Of a stretch of 64,000 bases of DNA, positions 26,581 to 35,455 are shown in pieces. Position numbers and translations under genes: made by a program. The first letter of the stretch is position 1; each line of letters starts with the position of its first letter. Under the pieces are notes generated by a model, which saw nothing but the letters and a program-made list of their open reading frames with translations, searched no databases and was not told the origin of the DNA. The stretch is from Thermogemmatispora sp042408735. Lineage in GTDB: Bacteria > Chloroflexota > Ktedonobacteria > Ktedonobacterales > Ktedonobacteraceae. The stretch is from assembly GCF_042408735.1 (NCBI RefSeq), contig NZ_JBHOQV010000014.1, positions 26,642-90,641 on the forward strand, written 5' to 3'.

Positions 26581-27096
26581 CTACTGCTCGGGGGCTGGCA
26601 GTTGCTGAAGCAGCTCGGCGCGGCGTTGAGCGTGGCGTGCCAGTCTGGCCTGCAGGCTGGCGCGCAGCTGTTCCAGCCCAGCAATCTTCTGCTCGATCAG
26701 CTGCAACTGGCGCTGAATCAAGGCATCGCAGCGTTCAAGCTGGGCGAGACGCGCCTCGACATCGCTCTCCTGGCGGAGGGCCTCGCGGAGCTGCTCGCGC
26801 TCATCGTCGGCCTCCAGGAAGGCGCGGATCTCGGCCAGCGAGAAGCCCAGCAGGTCGCGCAGCTCCTTGATGCGCTCCACGCGCTCCACATCGCCCTCGC
26901 TATAGAGGCGGTAATTCCCGTCGCTGCGCCCGGTCGGACGCAGCAAGCCCAGCTCCTCGTAGTAGCGCAGCGTACGTTTTGTCAGGCCGGTGCGCGAAGC
27001 CACCTGCTCAATCGTAAGAAGAGGAGAGAAGCGTCGTCTGCCCGCGCCAGGTTCAGCAATCTGCTGTCCTGAACATTCCACATCTGCCATAGCCAT
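26581..27096 (-). CDS. MerR-family transcriptional regulator
   Basis: 171 residues from the favoured start (MAMADVE, with GGAGG upstream; the frame is open to 27225). The winged HTH reads LTIEQVASRTGLTKRTLRYYEELGLLRP followed by YRLYSEGDVERVERIKELRDLLGFSLAEI, then a long coiled coil. There is no Cys cluster for metal sensing, so it is more like the multidrug or stress-responsive members. The probable target is the MFS exporter downstream. Confidence 0.85.
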   Translation of the reverse strand: MAMADVECSGQQIAEPGAGRRRFSPLLTIEQVASRTGLTKRTLRYYEELGLLRPTGRSDGNYRLYSEGDVERVERIKELRDLLGFSLAEIRAFLEADDEREQLREALRQESDVEARLAQLERCDALIQRQLQLIEQKIAGLEQLRASLQARLARHAQRRAELLQQLPAPEQ

Positions 27097-27492
27097 CGCT
27101 GACGCGACCTCCCAGCGAGCGAATAGAACGAGACAACGGGCGGCTGCCATCGGGCAGCGGTGCCGCCTGGCCCATGCCAGCAACCTTCGTCGGGCGAACC
27201 AGCTCACCTCACCTGTCGACTCCATCTGAGCCGGATACCCACTGCTATTCTAGCACAGGCTTACCGTTTACGTCAAGGTTAAGGGAAGTGCCGGCTGCCG
27301 AAGAAGGGAGAGGTCTCAGGCGGGCGGTCCCAGTGGAGCCGCGAGGCGAGCGCAGCCGGGGCTGGAGCTCGGGCTTAAGGAAAGGGAGACCAGCAAACGC
27401 GGAGTCTTGTGAAGAGCAGCTAGAGAGAGCAGTGACTCTGTGTTACAATCAGGGCAATGACCTTAACCGTGTGGACAAAGGAACGCAACAGT
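27097..27492. other. Divergent intergenic region
   Basis: 396 bases between the MerR regulator (minus) and the helical-repeat gene (plus). It must hold two promoters. Short frames here show no family likeness. Confidence 0.35.
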
Positions 27493-28293
27493 ATGCAAGA
27501 TACACTCGAACCACTGATTGAGAAAGCCCTGCGTGGCCAGCCCCGGCTGCTCGAGTTCTATCTGCGAGAGCAGAGTCGCCTGCCGGGGCCACGAGCCAAC
27601 CTGTCGCTGGCCTATGATCTGGCGCACCTACTCGCTCTCCGTCTTCGTACTGACCCTCAGGCTGTCGAAAAACTCCTGACCTATCTGCTGAGCACGGAAC
27701 GCGAAGACATCCAGAGCAACACCCCTGCCGAATTCACGGTCCTCTGCGGCCTCATTGCCCTGGGTGTCTGTGCGGCGGCCTGGCCGGACTGGCGAAGGTG
27801 GGCCTTAGCTGTCCTGGAAGAGCAGGCCCTCTCCCCTTGCTGGCGTATCCGTGAAGGGGTGGTTCTGGCTTATCAACAGCTCCTGCCGGTTGCTGGGGCC
27901 GAGACCCTGGCCCAGCTCACTCGTCTGGCCAGCGAGGGCGGCCTCCTTCAGCAGCGGGCCGCTGTCGCCGCTCTGGCCGAGCCAACGCTGCTGATGGAGA
28001 GGGAGCTTCTGACGGCAGCCCTCAGCATTCAGCGTCAGGTTCTGGAGCGCTTGCGCCGGCTGGCCCCAGCAGAGCGTCGTCAGGCGGCCTTTCGCGCTCT
28101 CCGCCAGACCCTGGGCTACAGCCTCAGCGTTGTAACCGCCGCTGCCCCAGACGAGGGCTTCGCGCTCATGCGGGCCTGTGCCGCCTGGAATGACAAAGAT
28201 ATCGCCTGGATTCTGCGCGAGAATCTCAAGAAGAAGCGCCTCGCCAGGTTCGGCGCCCAGATGGCGCTCCTGGAACGGCTGCTCAAGTCCTAG
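27493..28293 (+). CDS. HEAT/DNA-alkylation-repeat-like protein
   Basis: 266 residues, all alpha-helical in appearance, with repeating pairs such as CWRIREGVVLAYQQLL and GGLLQQRAAVAALAEP that fit HEAT or AlkD-like repeats. AlkD-type proteins excise alkylated bases; the usual catalytic Asp/Trp pattern cannot be confirmed by eye, so a scaffold role is equally possible. The start MQDTLEP has AAAGGA upstream. It precedes the chaperone cluster but has its own intergenic gap. Confidence 0.55.
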   Translation: MQDTLEPLIEKALRGQPRLLEFYLREQSRLPGPRANLSLAYDLAHLLALRLRTDPQAVEKLLTYLLSTEREDIQSNTPAEFTVLCGLIALGVCAAAWPDWRRWALAVLEEQALSPCWRIREGVVLAYQQLLPVAGAETLAQLTRLASEGGLLQQRAAVAALAEPTLLMERELLTAALSIQRQVLERLRRLAPAERRQAAFRALRQTLGYSLSVVTAAAPDEGFALMRACAAWNDKDIAWILRENLKKKRLARFGAQMALLERLLKS

Positions 28294-28378
28294 AGAGCCG
28301 GCCTCTCGACCGTCTCTGCTCCAGACAGACCTGGGTCGCTCCCCTCCTCGCTGCTCCTTTGATTTTTGGGCAAATCAC

Positions 28379-28407
28379 TTGACAAAAATTGTCAAAAAAG
28401 ATATGCT
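28379..28407 (+). promoter_or_regulatory. hspR promoter with HAIR-like operator
   Basis: TTGACA (28379-28384), 17 bases, TATGCT (28402-28407). The -35 box is embedded in the palindrome TTGACAA-AAA-TTGTCAA (28379-28395), which resembles HspR-binding HAIR elements (CTTGAGT-N7-ACTCAAG) in half-site and position though with shorter spacing. This suggests HspR represses its own operon. Confidence 0.6.
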
Positions 28408-28579
28408 ATGGGTAGAGCCCGGGAGTGGGGAGCACGCGACCGCGGACGTGACCCGAGCGAAGCGGTGGTAGGATGGTGGTGGAGAGGGGAGAGGGGACCG
28501 GAGGCGGCGCGTGGAAGCAGAGAGAGCGCAGCGTGGCACAGCGGGCCAGGTCAGAGGTCGTTGAGGAAGGAGGCTTGGC

Positions 28580-29182
28580 ATGAAGCGACGATCCAGGCCA
28601 ACTGCGAGAGTCCCAGGTGAGCCGAGGGACACGATCCACAAATACACTATTGGGGTCGTCTCGGAGCTACTGGGGCTACCTCCGCACATGTTGCGACGCT
28701 ATGGAGGAGAGCTAGAAAAAGCGGGCCTCCTGGAGCCGGCGCGTCAAAGCGGCAAGAATCGCCTCTACTCCGATAGTGATCTGGCTATCCTGGAAGAGGT
28801 GGCCGAGTTATATGAGCAAGGAGTGAACGCGGTCGGCATTCGCTATATCATGCAGATCCGCAAGCATGTCCGCGTTCTTCAGCAGGAGATACAGGAGGCG
28901 CGAGAAGCGCAGATGCGTGCTGAGAATGCATTGCGCGAGATGCGTCGGCTTTTCGAAGTGCTGGGGCTGGGCGAGATCGGAGAGAGTGCTGGAGTACGCA
29001 TCGAGGTACGCCGGGCGCTCAGCGAGCAGGCTGGCGAGAGCGAGCAGCGCGGCGTACAGGAGGCAGTGGACGATCAGCCCGATGCGGCAGGGCGATCCTC
29101 GCCGTCGCAGCCCCTTACTCGCATCAGGCTATCGCAAGCCGGCCAGCGCCCTGCTGAGGCTGATCCCGCCAGCGAACGCTAG
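28580..29182 (+). CDS. hspR: HspR-type MerR repressor of heat-shock genes
   Basis: 200 residues. The HTH reads YTIGVVSELLGLPPHMLRRYGGELEKAGLLEPAR followed by RLYSDSDLAILEEVAELYEQGVNAVGIRYIMQIRK, the HspR pattern; the remainder is coiled coil (QQEIQEAREAQMRAENALREM) with a low-complexity tail. HspR represses dnaK operons, often with DnaK as co-repressor. It stands at the head of grpE, dnaK and dnaJ. AAGGAGG lies just before the ATG. Confidence 0.85.
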   Translation: MKRRSRPTARVPGEPRDTIHKYTIGVVSELLGLPPHMLRRYGGELEKAGLLEPARQSGKNRLYSDSDLAILEEVAELYEQGVNAVGIRYIMQIRKHVRVLQQEIQEAREAQMRAENALREMRRLFEVLGLGEIGESAGVRIEVRRALSEQAGESEQRGVQEAVDDQPDAAGRSSPSQPLTRIRLSQAGQRPAEADPASER

Positions 29183-29590
29183 CCTCTGGGTCGAGGCGGG
29201 ATCAGCGGCAAGGGGCAAAGGGAGGCAAGGGGCGAGGGGCTGGCGGCCTGCCAGTGCGCACGCTGTGTCGGCCCGGCTCGAACGGCGCTCGTCCCAGCGA
29301 GCTGGGGGATGAGGAGGGAGCAAGCCCAAGGGGCTGGCTGGGGCGCAGGCAGCCGGTAGCCTCGGCAGGGATATTCAGGCACTAAAAAAGAGGTGGCGGG
29401 ACAGGAGCAGAGAAGACTGGTATTTTCCTGGTCTCCTGCTAAGGAAAGGCCCGTCAGCTCAGTGAGCATTTGACGGACTATGATAGAGTTAAAAGTTACA
29501 GGTCAGACAATGCGCGAGGCGACCGGTCGGTGGCAGCCGGGAGGTGCCGGGGCGCCGCCGGCCTCGTCTCCGCGCTAGAGGAGGCAGGAA
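29183..29590. other. Gap between hspR and grpE
   Basis: 408 bases without a recognisable gene. A TTGACG at about 29470 is followed by AT-rich DNA and may be a weak second promoter, but no good -10 hexamer stands at 16-18 bases. Confidence 0.35.
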
Positions 29591-30160
29591 ATGTGGCATC
29601 AAGGGCAGGAGCGACAGCAGGAAGCCAGGCCGCAGCAGACGGTGGAGGATGATAAAGCGCAGCTGGTCAGTCGCCTGGAGCGCGAGCTAGCTGCGGAACA
29701 GCGGCGCTCCGAAGAGTACCTGGATATGCTGCGTCGCTCACAGGCCGATTTTATCAACTACCGGCGCCGTGTGGGGCAAGAGCAGGAAGAGGCTAGCCTC
29801 AGTGCCCAGATCGCTCTTCTGCGGCGCCTGCTGCCCGTGCTCGATGATCTGGGGCGTGCACTGAGTGCTACCCCCCCGGAGCTGGTTCACCAGCCCTGGG
29901 TTCAAGGGCTGCACCTGGTGGCCCGCCGCCTCGCCAGTACGCTGGCCGAGTTGGGCATCCGTCAGATCGGGCGCCAGGGCGAGCAGTTCGATCCGCGCTT
30001 GCACGAGGCCGTGGCCCTCGATACTCAGGCCAGCGCCGCCGAAGGCACTGTCCTGCAAATCGTGCGCCCCGGCTATATGCTCGGCGAGCGTATCGTCCGT
30101 CCGGCTCAGGTGGTCGTGGCCGGCTCGCCGTCCACTCCTTCCTCTCCACCTGCTCCCTGA
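29591..30160 (+). CDS. grpE: Nucleotide exchange factor GrpE
   Basis: 189 residues. A long N-terminal coiled coil (LVSRLERELAAEQRRSEEYLDMLRRSQADFINYRRRV) leads into the beta domain with the family signature (GIRQIGRQGEQFDPRLHEAVA ... TVLQIVRPGYMLGERIVRPAQVVVA). It releases ADP from DnaK. It lies between hspR and dnaK. Confidence 0.93.
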   Translation: MWHQGQERQQEARPQQTVEDDKAQLVSRLERELAAEQRRSEEYLDMLRRSQADFINYRRRVGQEQEEASLSAQIALLRRLLPVLDDLGRALSATPPELVHQPWVQGLHLVARRLASTLAELGIRQIGRQGEQFDPRLHEAVALDTQASAAEGTVLQIVRPGYMLGERIVRPAQVVVAGSPSTPSSPPAP

Positions 30161-30196
30161 CGGCCTGACTATATCTGACGGTTTAGGTAAATTGAC

Positions 30197-30225
30197 TTGA
30201 CAGTTTTTGTGATATGTGATACAAG
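30197..30225 (+). promoter_or_regulatory. Candidate dnaK promoter
   Basis: TTGACA (30197-30202), 17 bases, TACAAG (30220-30225) preceded by TG for an extended -10. The sequence ACTTG ... CAAGT brackets it, and the -35 is shared in form with the hspR operator, so HspR may bind here too. Confidence 0.5.
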
Positions 30226-30429
30226 TACTGACAGAGACCTGCCCTGCTCTGGCTGACGATGGCTACGACAGTGTTAGGATGACGAGAGAGAGCGAGCGAG
30301 ACAAGACGACGGCAGAGTTCAAAGAACGAAGTGAAGTGAAAGCATGAGTAGTGTGAGGGGAGGGTGCTCTCAAGCACGAATGTGCTTTGTGAGGAGCGCT
30401 TTCTCCTCCGCGAAGGAGGGATTGTAGCG

Positions 30430-32337
30430 ATGGCTAAAGTGATCGGCATTGATCTTGGGACAACCAACTCGGTGGTGGCGGTGATGGAGGCCGGCGAGCC
30501 GGTAGTTCTGGAGAATAGTGAAGGCTCGCGCCTGACTCCTTCGGTGGTGGCGATGACCAAGACCGGTGAGCGACTGGTGGGGCAGCTTGCCAAGCGCCAG
30601 GCGATCACTAACCCTGAGAACACGATTTATTCTGTCAAGCGCTTGATGGGGCGCCGCTACGATGATCCCGAAGTCCAGCGGACGATGAAGCTGGTGCCCT
30701 ATAAGATTACGAAGGCGCCCAACGGCGATGCGCGGGTCGTCATGGGGGGGCGCGAGTACAGCCCACCTGAGATCTCGGCCATGATTCTGCAGAAGCTGAA
30801 GCTGGATGCCGAGGCGAAGCTGGGCGAGAAGATTACGCAGGCTGTGATTACGGTGCCGGCCTACTTCAACGACTCGCAGCGCCAGGCGACCAAGGATGCC
30901 GGTAAGATCGCTGGCCTGGAGGTCCTGCGCATCATCAATGAGCCGACGGCGGCCTCGCTGGCCTACGGTCTGGACAAGAAAAAGGATGAGATCATCGCGG
31001 TCTACGACCTGGGTGGTGGTACCTTCGATATCTCGATCCTGCAACTGGGCGACGGGGTCTTCGAGGTGAAGGCCACCAATGGCGATACCCATCTGGGGGG
31101 CGACGACTTCGATCAGCGCATCATCGACTGGCTGGCCGATGAGTTTCGCAAGGAGCACGGCATCGATCTGCGGCAGGATCGCATGGCGCTCCAGCGCCTC
31201 AAGGAGGCCGCCGAGCGTGCCAAGATTGAGCTGTCTAGCTCGTTGCAGACGGAGATCAATCTGCCCTTCATCAGTGCCGATGCCAGTGGCCCGAAGCACC
31301 TGATGATGACCCTCTCGCGCGCCAAGTTGGAGCAGTTGGTCAGCGATCTGATCGAGCGCACACGTGGGCCAGTCATGCAGGCCCTGGCCGATGCTGGCAT
31401 TCGTCCCAATGACGTCGACGAGGTGGTCCTGGTCGGCGGTCAGACGCGCATGCCGGCGGTCATCGAGATGGTGCGCCGCCTCTTCGGTAAGGAGCCGCAT
31501 AAGGGGGTCAATCCCGATGAGGTGGTGGCGATTGGGGCCGCGATCCAGGCCGGCGTGCTCAAGGGCGAGGTGCGTGACGTCCTCTTGCTGGATGTGACGC
31601 CGCTCTCGCTGGGCGTTGAGACCCTGGGCGGCGTGATGACGAAGCTCATCGAGCGCAATACAACCATTCCCACGCGCAAGACGGAGCTGTTCAGCACTGC
31701 TGAGGATAATCAGACGGCGGTCGAGATCCACGTGCTGCAGGGCGAGCGCGAGCTGGCCCGTGACAACAAGAGCCTGGGCCGCTTCCGCCTGGAGGGAATC
31801 CCGCCTGCTCCCCGTGGCGTGCCTCAGATCGAGGTGACCTTCGACATCGATGCCAACGGGATCCTGAATGTCTCGGCGCGCGATAAGGCTACCGGGCGCG
31901 AGCAGAAGATTACGATCACGGCTTCTAGCGGCCTCAGCAAGGAAGAGGTGGAGCGCATGGTGCGTGAGGCCCAGCAGTATGCTGAGGAGGACCGGCGCCG
32001 CCGTGAGGAGATCGAGCTGCGCAACCGCGCCGATAGCGTGGCCTATCAGGCTGAGCGCACCTTGCGCGATATGGGCGATAAGGTCTCGGCCAGCCTGCGC
32101 AGCGAGGTGGAGGGCAAGATCGCCGAGGTTCGCGAGGCCCTCAAGGGCAGCGATGTCGCTCGGGTGCGCAGCTCGCTGGATGAACTTGAGCGCTCGCTGT
32201 CGCGCATTGGCCAGGAGATCTACAGTCAGGCCGGAGCCGGTGCTGGCTCAGGCGCGGGTAGTGGCTCCTCCTCTGGCTCGAACCCTTCGGATGGCGGCGA
32301 TTCCGGCCCCATCGAGGGTGAGTATCGCGAGGTCTGA
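30430..32337 (+). CDS. dnaK: Molecular chaperone DnaK
   Basis: 635 residues, a full-length Hsp70. The N-terminus is MAKVIGIDLGTTNSVVAV; signatures VYDLGGGTFDISIL and VVLVGGQTRMPAVIEMV mark the ATPase, ELARDNKSLGRFRLEGIPPAPRG the substrate domain. The tail is Gly/Ser-rich ending IEGEYREV, shorter than but equal to the EEVD-like bacterial ends. The start at 30430 is preceded by GGAGGG. It refolds proteins with DnaJ and GrpE encoded beside it. Confidence 0.98.
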   Translation: MAKVIGIDLGTTNSVVAVMEAGEPVVLENSEGSRLTPSVVAMTKTGERLVGQLAKRQAITNPENTIYSVKRLMGRRYDDPEVQRTMKLVPYKITKAPNGDARVVMGGREYSPPEISAMILQKLKLDAEAKLGEKITQAVITVPAYFNDSQRQATKDAGKIAGLEVLRIINEPTAASLAYGLDKKKDEIIAVYDLGGGTFDISILQLGDGVFEVKATNGDTHLGGDDFDQRIIDWLADEFRKEHGIDLRQDRMALQRLKEAAERAKIELSSSLQTEINLPFISADASGPKHLMMTLSRAKLEQLVSDLIERTRGPVMQALADAGIRPNDVDEVVLVGGQTRMPAVIEMVRRLFGKEPHKGVNPDEVVAIGAAIQAGVLKGEVRDVLLLDVTPLSLGVETLGGVMTKLIERNTTIPTRKTELFSTAEDNQTAVEIHVLQGERELARDNKSLGRFRLEGIPPAPRGVPQIEVTFDIDANGILNVSARDKATGREQKITITASSGLSKEEVERMVREAQQYAEEDRRRREEIELRNRADSVAYQAERTLRDMGDKVSASLRSEVEGKIAEVREALKGSDVARVRSSLDELERSLSRIGQEIYSQAGAGAGSGAGSGSSSGSNPSDGGDSGPIEGEYREV

Positions 32338-33007
32338 GTCACTTCGCTTGCATACAGGACATCCAGGCCGCTCCAGCACCCCAGGCCAGGCTAGCTCAGG
32401 CTCCAGGTCAGGCGGCTTGGCCCGCGCTGCTGACGCCGGCTAGCATGGCTTCCAGCCTTGGTAACAGCCGCCAGCCCACTCGCCAGCGGCTGGTGACGAT
32501 AGCGAGGCGTGAGAGCGCGCGCTGAATGGACGCTCTCCGCCCCGCTCTCGGCTGGTTGGTGATGGGCTGGCCGGCTGGGCAACTGACCGACTGGCCGGCT
32601 GCTACTGGGCTGGTCAGAGAGCGAGCTATCCCCTCTCGGCTGTAGGCCGAGGCTGGCTGTCGCCTTCTGCTCCCGCTGCCATCTGGCCCGAGAGTATGCC
32701 ATGCCAGGTTGCTGATAGGCTGGCTTGCCTTCACGTTCGCCCGCCAAGGCTTCTTCCCTGCGCGCCATTCCGGCCTCCCCGGCGAGGGAGGAGGGCATGT
32801 CTCTGCTAAGCGGGGATGAGCGTTTGTCTCTACTGTTGCTCTGTTGGTGGTCGCTCCCATTTCGTGGTAGGGTGCCTGTCAGACTCATGGAGGGCTGGGT
32901 CGGTGGGTGGTGAGTGGTGAGTCACTTGACTGGCTTCTCGCTCGATTGATTGGCTGGCTAAACGGCCTGTTGGACTGTAGCTCAGATTTTCCTGGGGGGA
33001 GGCACCT
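32338..33007. other. Long gap between dnaK and dnaJ
   Basis: 670 bases of GC-rich DNA without a supported gene. Two minus-strand frames cross it but lack ribosome binding sites and show Arg/Ser/Pro composition typical of shadows. It separates dnaJ from dnaK, so dnaJ probably has its own promoter. Confidence 0.4.
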
Positions 33008-33940
33008 ATGGCTGTTGATTATAAAGATTATTACAAGATCCTGGGCGTTGATCGCAACGCCGATGATAAGACCATTCGGCAGGCTTACCGCAAGCTGGCG
33101 CGCCAGTATCATCCCGACGTCAATCCAGGAGATAAGGCGGCGGAAGAACGCTTCAAGGAGATTAATGAGGCTTACGAAGTCCTGTCCGATCCTGAGAAGC
33201 GCAAGAAATACGATGAGTTGAGCAGCTATTATCAGCGCTACGGGCGCTGGCCGGGTGCCTCTGGCTCTGGCGGATATCGCTATCAGACGATCACCGAGGA
33301 GGATCTGGAGGACCTGCTCGGTGGCGCTTCGCCCTTCTCTGATTTCTTCGAGATGTTCTTCGGCAGCCCCTTTGGCGGGCGCGCACGGACAGGCCGCACC
33401 GTCGGACGCCAGGCGCCCTTTGGGCGGGATGTGGAGTCAGTGCTCGAGGTCTCGTTGGCCGAGGCCTACGATGGGGCCACACGCACCATTGAGTTGGAAG
33501 ATATCGATGGGAGCCGCCGCCGCCTGGAAGTCAAAATCCCCGCTGGCGTGGAGGATGGGGCGCGCATCCGTATCCCCGGCCAGGGACTGCAAGGCCCTGC
33601 CGGGCGCGGCGATCTCTATCTGCGCGTTCACGTGCGACCCGATCCCCGCTTTATACGGGAGGGGACGACCTTGCGCACGCGGATCGATGTCCCGCTGGTG
33701 ACGGCTATGCTGGGGGGAGAGGTGGAGGTGCCTACTCCATCAGGTCGCCGCTTGCTGCTGAAGGTCCCGCCCGAAACTCCCAATGGCAAGTCTTTCCGCC
33801 TGCGTGGCCAGGGCATGCCGGTGCTGGGCCAGCCGGATCAGCGTGGCGATCTCTACGCTGAGGTGAATGTGGTCCTGCCGACTCATCTGACCTCAGAGCA
33901 GCGCCGCCTCTTTGAGGCTTTTGCTCGCTCACTGCAGTGA
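33008..33940 (+). CDS. DnaJ-family co-chaperone without zinc finger (CbpA type)
   Basis: 310 residues. The J domain at residues 5-70 holds the HPD motif (QYHPDVNPGDKAAEERFKEINEAYEVLSDPEKR). A Gly/Phe-rich linker with GGRARTGRTVGRQAPFG follows, then two DnaJ C-terminal beta domains. The Cys-rich zinc domain of classical DnaJ is absent, as in CbpA. It stimulates DnaK. A GGGGGGAGG site precedes the ATG. Confidence 0.93.
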   Translation: MAVDYKDYYKILGVDRNADDKTIRQAYRKLARQYHPDVNPGDKAAEERFKEINEAYEVLSDPEKRKKYDELSSYYQRYGRWPGASGSGGYRYQTITEEDLEDLLGGASPFSDFFEMFFGSPFGGRARTGRTVGRQAPFGRDVESVLEVSLAEAYDGATRTIELEDIDGSRRRLEVKIPAGVEDGARIRIPGQGLQGPAGRGDLYLRVHVRPDPRFIREGTTLRTRIDVPLVTAMLGGEVEVPTPSGRRLLLKVPPETPNGKSFRLRGQGMPVLGQPDQRGDLYAEVNVVLPTHLTSEQRRLFEAFARSLQ

Positions 33941-34311
33941 GTGATCCCTGCCCGGGTCTTGCCTGGAAGGCCGATCTGCTCGCTCTGGCAGGTGGACGGA
34001 GCCGCCAACGAGAGAGAAGGAGCAATGGTTGAGCTAGCTCGGGCGACCTCGTCACCTGGCCTCTTTCGGCTTTGGCTGGCTCGCTCTCCGCTGGCTGGTG
34101 GAGATAGTGGGTAGCTCCCTGCTCTGGCCTGGCAGGGACCAATACGTGCAAGGTAAGTCATGCAGGATGCAGCAGAATAATATAAAAGCAGGTGGGTAAG
34201 CTCTCGCTCAGTGAAGCGATGGCGAGAGCCTACCCACTTTGTTTCTCTCCTCTCCTTTGCCCCTCGTCTGGGTGCGACCAGTTGGGAGGCGAGAGCTGCA
34301 GTCACCCGTCC

Positions 34312-35199
34312 TCAGACTTTGACGGCTTCGATCTGCTGGATGAGCTTCTCTAGCTCCGGCGTCAGTCCGGGAGCGAATTCCTCGGGGCGCGCCTCGCCGA
34401 GCTTGATAGGCGCTCCCTCGGGTGGCTTCTGCGTGGTGGTCAGGGTGCCGTCCTGGGCCGGTGAAGGTCCCTGGAAGATCTTGCTCATCTCGGAGCCGTC
34501 AAGGCGCCAGTGATGGAGCTGGTTGTGCAGGCCCATGTCCATGAGACGCTTGACTTCGGGCAGCTTGCTGGCGTCAAATTTGGGGATGGGTAGGATCTTG
34601 CCCCACTGGACGCCAAGCGTCTCCAGCGCCTTGGCGTAGGCTTTCTCGTGGACCTCGTCGCGCACAATCAGATAGGCGATGGTGGAGCGCGCTGTCTTGT
34701 TGTTGGTCATCTCGTAGAGACGACACTTCTGAAGCCGTCCGGTGGCCTCCAGAACGAGGTTGTTGAGGAGGTCGAGCACGAGGTTGCCGCTGCTGTAGAC
34801 GTAGGAGCCTGACCAGGGGTTGCCGGCGGAGTCAATGGGCAAGGCTCCCTGCGCTCCAACCAGGAAGTGATGGATGTTGCCCTCTTTGAGGGCGATGTTG
34901 AGCGGGGTGGCTCCGTTGGCCGGAATCTCTCCCCGATAGCGCGGCGAGCCATCGAGAAGATGATTGATGGTAGTGGCGATCAGCTCGACGTGGCTGATCT
35001 CTTCAACTCCGATGCCCTGGATCAGGTCAAGATAGGGCTTGGCTTTGCCACGGAAGTTGAAGCTCTGGAACAAATATTGCATCATCGTGCGCATTTCGCC
35101 AAACTGACCGCCTAGCCCCTCTTGCAGAGCGTTAGCCGCTGCCGGGTCTGGTTCGTCAGGAACAATCTCGTTGATGAGCTTCTGTACGTGAAAGAACAT
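34312..35199 (-). CDS. Manganese catalase
   Basis: Non-haem catalase of 295 residues that breaks down hydrogen peroxide with a dimanganese centre in a ferritin-like bundle. Conserved features: FGEMRTMMQYLFQSFNFRG (first Glu ligand), GVEEISHVELIATTINHLL (Glu and His ligands) and a later VRDEVHEKAYAKAL (Glu/His ligands). The C-terminus is Pro-rich with PPEGAPIKLGEARPEEFAPGLTPELEKL. AAGGAGGAA precedes the ATG. An unusually clean palindrome lies upstream. The plus-strand gap 33941-34311 on the other side shows no gene. Confidence 0.93.
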   Translation of the reverse strand: MFFHVQKLINEIVPDEPDPAAANALQEGLGGQFGEMRTMMQYLFQSFNFRGKAKPYLDLIQGIGVEEISHVELIATTINHLLDGSPRYRGEIPANGATPLNIALKEGNIHHFLVGAQGALPIDSAGNPWSGSYVYSSGNLVLDLLNNLVLEATGRLQKCRLYEMTNNKTARSTIAYLIVRDEVHEKAYAKALETLGVQWGKILPIPKFDASKLPEVKRLMDMGLHNQLHHWRLDGSEMSKIFQGPSPAQDGTLTTTQKPPEGAPIKLGEARPEEFAPGLTPELEKLIQQIEAVKV

Positions 35200-35230
35200 G
35201 AAGTTCTTCCTCCTTACTGTCGAGGTTGAT

Positions 35231-35255
35231 ATAAGTGAAACCTGTTTTCACTTAT
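35231..35255. promoter_or_regulatory. Perfect palindromic operator upstream of manganese catalase
   Basis: ATAAGTGAAA-CCTGT-TTTCACTTAT, with perfect 10-bp arms, 31 bases before the catalase start. A second, weaker inverted repeat TGGGAA-N6-TTCCCA lies at 35272-35289. The surrounding 35200-35400 is AT-rich against a GC-rich genome, as expected of a promoter region. A dimeric repressor, perhaps a peroxide or manganese sensor, is the natural reading. Confidence 0.6.
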
Positions 35256-35455
35256 TGCTGACTTTTAAAACTGGGAACCCCGTTTCCCATCCCTTATTTA
35301 TTTTAAAACACTAATGCAAGATAGCAATATATCAGGTTGTTATAAATTGAAGAGCTTATAGAGCACGATATATATCTCTAATGGATAATTGATCGGCTTA
35401 GCGATCGCGGAAAGGACGCTCTCAATCCTCGGAAGTAAGGGCTGAGGGCGCTAAG

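Noticed and set aside
30370..31731. Long open frame antisense to dnaK
   Set aside because: It mirrors codon bias of dnaK on the other strand; His/Asp/Leu-rich translation, no ribosome binding site, no family likeness.
32391..32888. Minus-strand frame between dnaK and dnaJ
   Set aside because: Ser/Arg/Pro-rich, no start signal, nothing similar known at this position.
35340..35455. TPP riboswitch before the thiO-like gene
   Set aside because: No CTGAGA or ACCTGA thi-box elements are present.
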